54,513 nt of DNA from Oscillospiraceae bacterium (lineage in GTDB: Bacteria; Bacillota; Clostridia; Oscillospirales; Ruminococcaceae): the NCBI GenBank assembly GCA_016295145.1, contig JAEDLR010000005.1, forward strand, positions 1 through 54,513, given 5' to 3'. The notes beneath the pieces are model-generated. The model was not told the DNA's origin and made no database searches. It worked only from the letters and a program-made list of their open reading frames with translations. Positions within the stretch are counted from its first letter, which is position 1. Each line of letters starts with the position of its first letter. The position numbers and the translations under genes are program-made. Below are positions 26,051 through 34,007 of this stretch, piece after piece.

Positions 26051-28159
26051 TTATTCTGTGTATTCGGCTTTCCAGTCACCCGAACGGGTAAAGCGTAGCC
26101 GGAGATTTTCGTCATACAGCGTCTGATTTTGTGCCGCATCGGTGACATGGATCTGGTCTCCCAACCGGATTTCCATGGCAGCCGTTTGAGATGGTGTGCT
26201 GTTTTCGCTCAGCACGGATATGGCGGTATCGCCCCATTGGAGTGAAAATCCGTTAGCAGGCAGTGTCAATGTGATATCATGGGTTTGCAGGTTCATGCCG
26301 GCTGTATAGGATTCCGGCACGCAGCCACATAGGGTAGCATCTGTGCGCAGTCCCGTGTCACATCCCAGATATACATGGTCAACCGTCAGGCTGCACAAAC
26401 GGGATTCATAGGCAGCAATGTTGTGCAGATCGGGCAAGATCAGCGCGGTGATGCGGTAACGCCCATTCTCCTCCAGATATTCTGCGGCAAGTCTTACCTG
26501 ATTGCTGTCGCCGCCCTGGTCGATCAACACGACGGTATCATTGGCGATGCATACAATGGCAGGTTTATCGCATTCGCCAAGCAGCGCAATGGAAAGGGTA
26601 CGGTTTTCGATCAGGCGCACCACCGAGATTTGTATCAGTAAGACGGCGGCTGCCATCATGATACCCATTCGAATGCGTTTTGGATCAATATGATGCATCA
26701 GGCGCAGCAACAGAAAGATGAACACTGCCAATAACAACAGTATTTTGGTGCTTTTATGTACGACCGCAAGCGATGCATAGGGCAACTTTGACAGCAGTTG
26801 CGCCAGCATCAGCACGATGCGGCAGAGCACATTGGCAAGGGGAAGAAAGATCACGCCCAGCCCACCGAATGCAACGCTCATCAACCCGAGCCCCAGAATC
26901 ATTGTGCAAAGGGGCAGCAAGATCACATTGGAGATCACAGAGAGCAGTGAGGTCTCGCCGCAGAGCAGTACGGCAGCGGGCAGGACAGCAAGCCACACCC
27001 AAACCATCGGGGAAAGTTTGCTGCTGATGGCATACCATGCGGCTGCAACGGCGGGTTTGCTTTCGGGCTTGCGGCAGTGCATATAGGGCGCAAGAATCGT
27101 AAGACCGAACACACCCGATACCGAAAGCCAGAAGGATGCCGAACCCACCACATAGGGTGTGGGCAGTGTACAGATCAGCATGGCAATGCACAGAGAACGC
27201 CCTGCGTCCTGTTTTCGCCCAAAGATCGGCGCAATCAGATTGAGCAGCAACATGATTGCGGCACGCATGACCGATACGGCAGAATCTACAATCATGATAA
27301 ATAGCAGCATCGCAATGAGATTACCGCAAAGCACGGTTCGCACACCCAGGCGCAGGCGGCGCAACACAAAGCGCAGTGCCGTGCAGAAGAACACCAGGTG
27401 TAATCCCGAAACTGCCAGCACATGGCCAATACCCGTGCGATATAATGTCGCAGCGGTATCATCGGCGAGGGCGCGGTCATCGCCAAAGAGCATGGCAAGC
27501 AGCAGTGCCGCATTCTGTTTTGGCATATGCTGTGTGATATTTGCGGTACAGATATCGCGGTAGCTGCGCACTGCGCGCTTCAGCGCATAAATGTGTGAGC
27601 TGCCGGTTTTTTCAAAGGCAGCATTCCGCAAGATCAGAAGGACATTGCGCTGTGCGTTGTATTCTGAATTGCTTGCCAGAAATGTCACATTACCGCCAAT
27701 GGTATCGCCAATTTGCAGGACGGTTTCCGCTTCTGCATTGGCGGCATACCAGTAGGCATTTGCCGGCAAACCATTTGCTGAAAGCTTGATCGTATAGCGG
27801 ACGGTGCCGCCACCGTAGGGGGTGCTGTCCGTAATGACGCCTGCTACGGATGCAGTTTGCCCGTCAAGGGCAAGCAATGGCTTTGCGTACAGAAAGGTGT
27901 AGCAGTTCCAACTGCAAAGCGCAGCGGTGCCCCCCAGGATACAGGCAATAACACGGCGTTTTGCGTAACGGCAGAGCAGACAGACGTTCAACAGCACACC
28001 AAATCCGATGCCTGCTGTGAGCCATGCGGAAGAAGCAGTGCCCTTGTGGCAGAGTGTACACAGCAGCAATCCGCTGATCCACGAGAGCACAAAGCATTCT
28101 ATCAGGCGCACATCACGGGCATTCGACAAAGGCACAGCCGTTGCGACTGTGCCTTGCAC
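26051..28159 (-). CDS. comEC: ComEC/Rec2-family DNA uptake channel
   Basis: A protein of about 702 residues. An N-terminal pair of helices precedes an OB-like DUF4131 domain, then the competence domain with LFGDDRALADD and HVLAVSGLHLVFF, and about ten membrane helices. The C-terminal part keeps the outline of the metallo-beta-lactamase domain (VVLIDQGG) but the HxHxDH metal site is replaced by a PDLHNIAAY segment, so nuclease activity is unlikely. The start is probably GTG at 28157-28159 behind GGAG; an in-frame TTG four codons earlier lacks a ribosome site. A ComEA-like protein is encoded at 50.4 kb. Confidence 0.88.
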   Translation of the reverse strand: MQGTVATAVPLSNARDVRLIECFVLSWISGLLLCTLCHKGTASSAWLTAGIGFGVLLNVCLLCRYAKRRVIACILGGTAALCSWNCYTFLYAKPLLALDGQTASVAGVITDSTPYGGGTVRYTIKLSANGLPANAYWYAANAEAETVLQIGDTIGGNVTFLASNSEYNAQRNVLLILRNAAFEKTGSSHIYALKRAVRSYRDICTANITQHMPKQNAALLLAMLFGDDRALADDTAATLYRTGIGHVLAVSGLHLVFFCTALRFVLRRLRLGVRTVLCGNLIAMLLFIMIVDSAVSVMRAAIMLLLNLIAPIFGRKQDAGRSLCIAMLICTLPTPYVVGSASFWLSVSGVFGLTILAPYMHCRKPESKPAVAAAWYAISSKLSPMVWVWLAVLPAAVLLCGETSLLSVISNVILLPLCTMILGLGLMSVAFGGLGVIFLPLANVLCRIVLMLAQLLSKLPYASLAVVHKSTKILLLLAVFIFLLLRLMHHIDPKRIRMGIMMAAAVLLIQISVVRLIENRTLSIALLGECDKPAIVCIANDTVVLIDQGGDSNQVRLAAEYLEENGRYRITALILPDLHNIAAYESRLCSLTVDHVYLGCDTGLRTDATLCGCVPESYTAGMNLQTHDITLTLPANGFSLQWGDTAISVLSENSTPSQTAAMEIRLGDQIHVTDAAQNQTLYDENLRLRFTRSGDWKAEYTE

Positions 28160-28177
28160 TTTCTTCTCCAAGAGAAT

Positions 28178-28525
28178 TCACACGCCGCTTGCGGCAGACC
28201 AACCCATTTCCGTGCCTGCCAGCAGATGAAAGTGCAGATGCGGCACGGTCTGACCGGCGTCAGCACCGTTGTTGGTGATGACGCGGAAGCCACTGTCAAG
28301 ATGCTCTCTGGCAGCGACCTTTGCAATTGCAGTGAAAACCTTGCCTACGATTTCGGCATTCTCCTCGGTTACGGCAGCCGCACCCGAGATATGCTGCTTG
28401 GGAATGAACAGGTAGTGAATCGGCGCAATGGGGCTGATATCCTTGAATGCGTATACAAACTCGTCCTCGTACACCTTTGTGCTGGGGATCTCTCCCGCAA
28501 TGATTTTACAAAACAGACAATCCAT
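28178..28525 (-). CDS. HIT-family (HINT-like) nucleotide hydrolase
   Basis: A 115-residue histidine-triad protein with CLFCKIIAGEIPS at the N-terminus and HLHFHLLAG (the HxHxHxx triad) near residues 96-104. HINT enzymes hydrolyse purine nucleoside phosphoramidates and aminoacyl-AMP. Its position downstream of alaS fits a role in clearing aminoacyl-adenylates, though that is an inference. It precedes comEC by 18 bp. Confidence 0.93.
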   Translation of the reverse strand: MDCLFCKIIAGEIPSTKVYEDEFVYAFKDISPIAPIHYLFIPKQHISGAAAVTEENAEIVGKVFTAIAKVAAREHLDSGFRVITNNGADAGQTVPHLHFHLLAGTEMGWSAASGV

Positions 28526-28619
28526 ATAGTATTCCGCCTTTCCATTCAGTCAACACCGCGCAAAGCCCGCCTGACGGCATGGCGGCACATCTGCACCGCC
28601 GGTTTAATGCGGTGTTGCC

Positions 28620-29078
28620 TTAATATTTTGGTTTGATGGGAAACAACTTACGGCAGAAGGTATCCTTGCACTCTGCCGCATAGCCGCAGCTTCGATAAAA
28701 CGATTCGGCATCTGCGAAGGCTTCGTTAAAATCCACAAGCACGCCTTGCGCGCCATGCTCTGTCGCCCAGCGCTCTGCGCGCTGCAGCATCGTTTTGCCG
28801 ATGCCAATGCGGCGATACGAAGTTGCAACTGCCAACGAACGAATTTGCTTCATGGGTTCATTTAGCAGCAGAGAGTCGTAATCGCAAATGTGCAGAAAGC
28901 CCACCACGACATCATCCACCGCCGCCACGAACACGCAGTTTCGGGTATTTACGCACAGACGGGTGAGTGCCTGCGCCGTACCGGATGCGGAAACCGGCAC
29001 CTGCAATTCATCCCGTATCAGCCTGGAAATGGCTTTTGCATCCTCTTGGGGGTTTGCCTTGCGGATGGTGACACGCAT
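28620..29078 (-). CDS. GNAT-family N-acetyltransferase
   Basis: A 152-residue acetyltransferase. The acetyl-CoA motif A is RSLAVATSYRRIGIGKTML (R/Q-x-x-G-x-G/A type, about 84-102) and FYRSCGYAAE near the end is motif B. Substrate unknown. AGGAGG precedes the ATG. It lies 53 bp downstream of alaS on the same strand and 94 bp before the HIT gene. The 94-bp gap shows GC-rich dyad symmetry but no convincing T-run. Confidence 0.9.
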   Translation of the reverse strand: MRVTIRKANPQEDAKAISRLIRDELQVPVSASGTAQALTRLCVNTRNCVFVAAVDDVVVGFLHICDYDSLLLNEPMKQIRSLAVATSYRRIGIGKTMLQRAERWATEHGAQGVLVDFNEAFADAESFYRSCGYAAECKDTFCRKLFPIKPKY

Positions 29079-29131
29079 CGGTTTTCGCCTCCTCTATCAT
29101 ATGTTGTGTATCATTCAGTGTGGTGAAGGCA

Positions 29132-31768
29132 TCAGCCCTTTAAGAATTCTCCGGCGATCTTGTCGAACATACCCAGAGCCTCATCGACCATGTAGCTCTT
29201 GCCGATACCGCCCATTGCGGAATCGGGTCTGCCGCCGCCCTTTCCGCCGGTAATGGCTGCCACATGCTGAATGATCTTGCCAGCGTGCGCACCCTTTTCC
29301 ACAGCAGATTTGGAGCAGATGCAGTAGAAGTTGCCCTTGTCGTCGTTGACGCCGGCAAGCAGTGCAATCACATCGCTGCCGCTGTCACGGATCCGGTCGC
29401 CCAGTGTACGCAGTGCATCGGGCTTGACATCAGAAAGCATCATGGAAACCAGCTTGATGCCGTTAATCTCCTTTGCCTCATCAAAGATATGAGACATCTG
29501 GTTGCCTGCGATCTTCTCGTTCAGGCGGTCGATCTCCTTTGCCTGTTCGCGCAGTTCGTTGGTCATTGCCGCACACTTTTCGGGCAGTTCGGTGGTATTG
29601 GAAAGCTTCAGCGCCTTTGCAGCCTGCGCAATGGTTTGCTCGGCATCTTGCAGCAGCAGCAGAACATTCTCAGCAGTGGCAAGCTCAATACGGCGCACGC
29701 CTGCTGCCACAGAGCTTTCGGAAACGATTTTACACAGACCAAGCTGTGCGGTATTGCTGACATGGGTACCGCCGCAGAACTCGGTGGAACGACTGCCTGC
29801 GGTCACAACGCGAACCACATCACCGTATTTTTCACCGAACAATGCCATTGCCCCCAGTTTTTTTGCTTCCTCAATGGGCATTTCCTGCATGGTAACGGGC
29901 TCGGATGCAAAAATCATTTCGTTGAGCAGTGCCTCGGTCTTTTTTATCTCCACGGGAGTCATTGCCGAGAAATGGGAGAAGTCAAATCGGCAGCGTTCTG
30001 CATTCACAAGCTGACCTGCCTGATGAACATGATCGCCCAGCACGGCGCGCAGTGCCGATTGCAGCAGGTGGGCTGCGGTATGGTTGCGCATAATGGCACC
30101 GCGGCGTTTGGCATCTACACTGGCAAGTACGGTATCGCCAACAGCCATTGTGCCCTGTTCCAGCATACCCATATGCAGGAAGTGACCGTTACCGACTTTC
30201 TGTGTATCGGCAACTGCAAAGGTGCCGTTGCCACTGATCTCGCCTGTATCACCGACCTGACCGCCGCTTTCCGCATAGAACGGTGTTTGCGAGAGAACGA
30301 TTGCCGCGTCGGTGCCTTCGGCGATGGAATCCACAGGTGCGCCGTTGACCAGAATTGCAAGCACGGTGGCATCAGAGGTCATCTGTGTATAGCCGTTAAA
30401 CACCGTCAGCGGTACATCCTTGGGAACAGCGGCCTCGCCGCCCCAGGAGGTCTTGACCTTGGCGGCACGGTCTGCACGGGCACGCTGCTTCTGCTGCTCC
30501 ATCAGCGCGCGGAAGCCTTCTTCGTCCACGGTATAGCCCTTCTCGGCAGCCATTTCAATGGTCAGGTCGATGGGGAAGCCGTAGGTATCGCTGAGGGTAA
30601 ACGCATCTCTGCCCGAAACGACGGTTTTGCCTGTCAGGCGCAGCGCGTGCATACAGACCTCCAGCAACTCAGTGCCGCGGTCAACAGTACGGGCAAAGCT
30701 TTCCTCCTCGTGGCGGATGATCTTGGTAATCAATTCGCGCTTTTCCATCAATTCGGGGTAGGCGTTGGCATTTTCCTGAATGACAGTTTCAGCCACCTGA
30801 TACAGGAACGGCTGCTGGATGCCCAACAACTTGCCGTGGCGTGCCGCACGGCGCAGCAAACGCTTCAGCACATAGCCTCTGCCCTCGTTGGCGGGTGTAA
30901 CGCCGTCGCCAACCATAAATACGGTAGAACGGATATGGTCGGTAATAACGCGCAGGGAAACATCGGTCTTTTCGTTATCGTGATATGTCACGCCTGCGAT
31001 CTTGCAAATGTGCTGCATGATGTTCTGAATGGTATCTACCTCAAAGAGGTTGTCCACACCCTGCATCACGCAAGCCAGACGCTCAAGGCCCATACCGGTA
31101 TCAATGTTCTTGTTCTTCATCTCGGTGTAGTTGCCCTTGCCGTCGCTGTCAAATTGCGAGAATACCAGATTCCAGATTTCGATGATGCGGTCAGCATCGC
31201 TTGCCTGCTCGAAGCTTTCAAGGGGGCCGTAGCTTTCGCCACGATCAAAGTGGATCTCGGAACAGGGACCGCAGGGGCCGGAGCCATGTTCCCAGAAATT
31301 ATCTTGCTTGCCCAGGCGAATGATGCGGTCTCTCGGCACACCGATCTCATTTGCCCAGATTTCCTCTGCCTCGTCGTCGCTTTCAAATACGGTGATCCAC
31401 AGCTTTTCTGCGGGGATCTCCAGCACACCGGTCAGAAACTCCCATGCCCATGTAATGGCTTCTCTCTTAAAATATTCGCCGAAGGAAAAATTGCCCAGCA
31501 TCTCGAAATAGGTGCCGTGACGGGCAGTTTTGCCTACGCGTTCGATATCGGGGGTGCGGATGCACTTCTGGCAGGTGGTAACGCGCACATTAGGGGGGAC
31601 AGCCTGCCCCAGGAAGTATTTTTTCAGCGGTGCCATACCCGAGTTGATGAGCAGCAGGCTGTTATCTCCTTTCGGGATCAGCGACGCGCTTTCCATACGG
31701 GTGTGTTGTTTGCTTTCAAAAAATGCGAGATATTTCTCACGCAATGTATTCAGACTTTGCCATTCCAT
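29132..31768 (-). CDS. alaS: Alanyl-tRNA synthetase
   Basis: An 878-residue class II synthetase. The catalytic domain shows INSGMAPLKKYF, the RTPDIERVGKTARHGTYFEMLGNFSFG motif 2 region (quoted in parts) and GMGLERL motif 3. The editing domain has HTAAHLL and the C-terminal CGGTH zinc/editing motif, then the C-Ala domain. It charges tRNA-Ala. The ATG at 31766-31768 follows AAAGGAC. It heads the long minus-strand run through comEC and holA. Confidence 0.97.
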   Translation of the reverse strand: MEWQSLNTLREKYLAFFESKQHTRMESASLIPKGDNSLLLINSGMAPLKKYFLGQAVPPNVRVTTCQKCIRTPDIERVGKTARHGTYFEMLGNFSFGEYFKREAITWAWEFLTGVLEIPAEKLWITVFESDDEAEEIWANEIGVPRDRIIRLGKQDNFWEHGSGPCGPCSEIHFDRGESYGPLESFEQASDADRIIEIWNLVFSQFDSDGKGNYTEMKNKNIDTGMGLERLACVMQGVDNLFEVDTIQNIMQHICKIAGVTYHDNEKTDVSLRVITDHIRSTVFMVGDGVTPANEGRGYVLKRLLRRAARHGKLLGIQQPFLYQVAETVIQENANAYPELMEKRELITKIIRHEEESFARTVDRGTELLEVCMHALRLTGKTVVSGRDAFTLSDTYGFPIDLTIEMAAEKGYTVDEEGFRALMEQQKQRARADRAAKVKTSWGGEAAVPKDVPLTVFNGYTQMTSDATVLAILVNGAPVDSIAEGTDAAIVLSQTPFYAESGGQVGDTGEISGNGTFAVADTQKVGNGHFLHMGMLEQGTMAVGDTVLASVDAKRRGAIMRNHTAAHLLQSALRAVLGDHVHQAGQLVNAERCRFDFSHFSAMTPVEIKKTEALLNEMIFASEPVTMQEMPIEEAKKLGAMALFGEKYGDVVRVVTAGSRSTEFCGGTHVSNTAQLGLCKIVSESSVAAGVRRIELATAENVLLLLQDAEQTIAQAAKALKLSNTTELPEKCAAMTNELREQAKEIDRLNEKIAGNQMSHIFDEAKEINGIKLVSMMLSDVKPDALRTLGDRIRDSGSDVIALLAGVNDDKGNFYCICSKSAVEKGAHAGKIIQHVAAITGGKGGGRPDSAMGGIGKSYMVDEALGMFDKIAGEFLKG

Positions 31769-31829
31769 AACGATCAATGTCCTTTCGCTTTTTGATTTCA
31801 GGCGACAATCGCCCAATCATACAGGATAT

Positions 31830-31858
31830 AGTATACAACCAAATGCCGGTTTTGTCAA
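31830..31858 (-). promoter_or_regulatory. Promoter of alaS
   Basis: On the minus strand TTGACA (31853-31858), 17 bp, TATACT (31830-31835), about 60 bases before the alaS ATG. The leader is short and shows no T-box. Confidence 0.85.
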
Positions 31859-31911
31859 GGGCGCGGCACTGCTTTTACCGCTCTGCACCCGAAAAAATTT
31901 CCAAGAATCTA

Positions 31912-31946
31912 TTGACAAACAGTCTGCATTGTGCTATAATGCAGAC
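31912..31946 (+). promoter_or_regulatory. trpB2 promoter with a palindrome over the -10
   Basis: TTGACA (31912-31917), 17 bp, TATAAT (31935-31940) is a consensus sigma-A promoter. A perfect inverted repeat with 9-bp arms (31922-31930 and 31938-31946, 7-base centre) covers the spacer, the -10 and the start region, a typical repressor-operator position. Confidence 0.8.
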
Positions 31947-32214
31947 AGAAACCGTTGATGCGGAGATAAAGGCGATTATGCTTATCCAGAGAGCGCGGGC
32001 GGGTGAGAGCCGCGCAAAACACAGGTCGTCAAATGGCCCGCGGAGGGCGCGGTCGGTGGAGATGCCGATAAAGCCGCGACGCATGATCTGCGTAAGTGAT
32101 CGGGAGTATGTTGGTACTCCGTAAAGTGCACGGCGTCACGCCGTGAATCAAGGTGGCACCGCGAGCATCGCTCGTCCTTGACGATTTTTCGTTTGTCGAG
32201 GATGGGCGTTTTTT
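31947..32214 (+). promoter_or_regulatory. T-box riboswitch, tRNA-Trp specific
   Basis: The conserved T-box AAGGTGGCACCGCG is at 32150-32163; its free bases UGGC pair with a tRNA acceptor end whose discriminator is G, as in tRNA-Trp. Stem I is visible with AGAGAG and the GGGTGAGAG distal-loop motif. The specifier position reads TGG (32034-32036, in the sequence CAAATGGCCC), the Trp codon. A terminator follows (arms about 32169-32182 and 32195-32208, then six T). Uncharged tRNA-Trp should stabilise the antiterminator and turn on trpB2. Confidence 0.9.
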
Positions 32215-32280
32215 GTTTGCCTGTTGTCTCGACCCCATCGACCGCGGCCATCGCCGCAATGCTTGAAAGGAGCGTTTATC

Positions 32281-33657
32281 ATGTCCGTTGAGAGAGAGAT
32301 TCCCTACAAGATTTATCTGGAAGAAAGCGAAATGCCTGTTGCATGGTACAATCTGCGTGCCGATATGAAGAAGAAGCCGGCACCCATGCTCAATCCGCAG
32401 ACTTTGCAGCCGGCTACCATTGATGAGCTTTCCGCGGTGTTCTGTAAAGAGCTTGCCGAGCAGGAACTGAATACTACCGATGCGTATATCCCGATTCCCG
32501 AGGGCATCCGCAGTTTTTACAAGATGTATCGTCCTGCGCCACTGGTGCGTGCCTACTGTCTGGAGAAACATCTGGGCACTCCTGCAAAGATCTACTACAA
32601 GTTCGAGGGCAACAACACTTCGGGCAGCCATAAGCTCAATTCTGCTATTGCACAGGCTTACTACGCCAAAAAGCAGGGCCTGAAGGGCGTTACGACCGAA
32701 ACCGGTGCCGGTCAGTGGGGCACGGCACTTTCCATGGCTTGCTCCTACTTTGATCTGGATTGCAAGGTGTTTATGGTAAAGGTCAGCTATGAGCAGAAGC
32801 CCTTCCGTCGTGAGGTAATGCGTACCTACGGTGCTTCGGTGACGCCCTCTCCCTCTGAGACCACTGCTGTGGGCAGAAAGATTCTGGCAGCGCATCCCGG
32901 TACTGGCGGCAGCCTCGGCTGTGCTGTTTCCGAGGCGGTGGAGTGTGCAACTTCTCAGGAGGGCTACCGCTATGTGCTCGGCTCTGTGCTGAATCAGGTG
33001 GCATTGCATCAGTCTGTCATTGGTCTGGAAACCAAGGCGGCACTGGATAAGTACGGCGTTAAGGCGGATATCATTATCGGCTGCGCCGGCGGTGGCTCTA
33101 ATCTGGCTGGTCTGATTGCTCCCTTTGCCGGTGAGAAGCTGCGCGGTGAAGCGGACTATCGCTTTATTGCTGTGGAGCCTGCCTCCTGCCCCTCTTTTAC
33201 ACGGGGCAAGTATGCATACGATTATTGCGATACGGGTATGATCTGCCCGCTGGCAAAGATGTATACCCTCGGCTGCGATTTTATGCCTGCACCCCACCAC
33301 GCTGGCGGTCTGCGTTATCATGGCATGAACAGTATGCTCTCCGAACTGTACGACCAGGGCATTTTAGAGGCAACCACTGTCAAGCAGACAGAAGTGTTCC
33401 AGGCTGCGGTGGAATTTGCTCGTGTTGAGGGCATCCTGCCTGCACCTGAAAGCTCCCATGCCATCCGCGTGGCAATGGACGAAGCAATCAAGTGCAAGGA
33501 AACCGGCGAGGAAAAAACCATCGTATTCGGTCTGACAGGTACCGGCTACTTCGATATGGTCGCATACGAAAAGCACAATAACGGTACCCTCACGGATTAT
33601 ATCCCCACCGATGAAGAAATCGCTGCTGCGCTGAGCAAATTGCCGAAGGTGGACTAA
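32281..33657 (+). CDS. trpB: TrpB2-type tryptophan synthase beta subunit
   Basis: A 458-residue PLP enzyme of the TrpB2 (long) class that condenses indole and serine to tryptophan. The PLP lysine is in NNTSGSHKLNSA, the catalytic Glu in TTETGAGQWGTA and the phosphate cup in GCAGGGSNLAG. The extended N-terminus (about 100 residues before the PLP domain) is diagnostic of TrpB2. The ATG at 32281 follows GAAAGGAG. No trpA or other trp gene is nearby, so it probably salvages indole on its own; the Trp T-box upstream ties it to tryptophan limitation. Confidence 0.95.
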   Translation: MSVEREIPYKIYLEESEMPVAWYNLRADMKKKPAPMLNPQTLQPATIDELSAVFCKELAEQELNTTDAYIPIPEGIRSFYKMYRPAPLVRAYCLEKHLGTPAKIYYKFEGNNTSGSHKLNSAIAQAYYAKKQGLKGVTTETGAGQWGTALSMACSYFDLDCKVFMVKVSYEQKPFRREVMRTYGASVTPSPSETTAVGRKILAAHPGTGGSLGCAVSEAVECATSQEGYRYVLGSVLNQVALHQSVIGLETKAALDKYGVKADIIIGCAGGGSNLAGLIAPFAGEKLRGEADYRFIAVEPASCPSFTRGKYAYDYCDTGMICPLAKMYTLGCDFMPAPHHAGGLRYHGMNSMLSELYDQGILEATTVKQTEVFQAAVEFARVEGILPAPESSHAIRVAMDEAIKCKETGEEKTIVFGLTGTGYFDMVAYEKHNNGTLTDYIPTDEEIAAALSKLPKVD

Positions 33658-33710
33658 TCGCGCAGGCGCATCCCACGGTAACCGAGGTGCAATCTATCCG
33701 ATACTTCTGT

Positions 33711-33814
33711 GTGGGGACGCCGTCCCCGCGCCCCTGCCGGAGGAATCGTATTCCGCCGGACCTCCTGCATTTCAAAAAGCGGTACCTCCTCTGAACGAGG
33801 GGGTACCGCTTTTT
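33711..33814 (+). terminator. Hairpin cluster and terminator after trpB2
   Basis: Two GC-rich hairpins come first (GGGGACGCCGTCCCC near 33713-33727, and CCGG-GGAAT/ATTCC-CCGG near 33737-33760). The terminator proper has 13-bp perfect outer arms (33774-33786 with 33802-33814), an inner CCTC/GAGG stem and T-runs on both strands. A closely similar terminator lies at 41067-41108. The rest of the 33658-34007 gap holds only the next promoter. Confidence 0.8.
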
Positions 33815-33925
33815 GGCGTGGGTTTCCCAAGAGATAAGATCCCTTTGGCGAGGTATGGGGCAGCATTCTATACAAATGTACCGAAGGTGCACGCCTATCA
33901 CTGTGGGATACTTTTACGCTGTTCG

Positions 33926-33955
33926 TTGACTTTCGGCGGCGGTGTGTGGTATAAT
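33926..33955 (+). promoter_or_regulatory. Promoter of the ParB-BMP/phosphoesterase operon
   Basis: TTGACT (33926-33931), 18 bp, TATAAT (33950-33955) with an extended TG, about 50 bases before the ATG at 34008, which has AAAGGAG upstream. Confidence 0.8.
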
Positions 33956-34007
33956 AATAGTAAGCTAGTAAGCGGAACCTCTTAATCGAAAGGAGCAGTG
34001 ACAGACT

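Noticed and set aside
28526..28619. Possible terminator between GNAT and HIT genes
   Set aside because: GC-rich symmetry without a T-run on the minus strand.
29264..31795. 843-codon plus-strand open frame opposite alaS
   Set aside because: Exactly antisense to alaS, low-complexity composition and no recognisable motif.
31769..31829. T-box for alaS
   Set aside because: The leader is too short and lacks the T-box sequence; the T-box at 32150 is on the other strand before trpB2.
32029..33321. Minus-strand open frame opposite trpB2
   Set aside because: Antisense shadow; also runs through the T-box.
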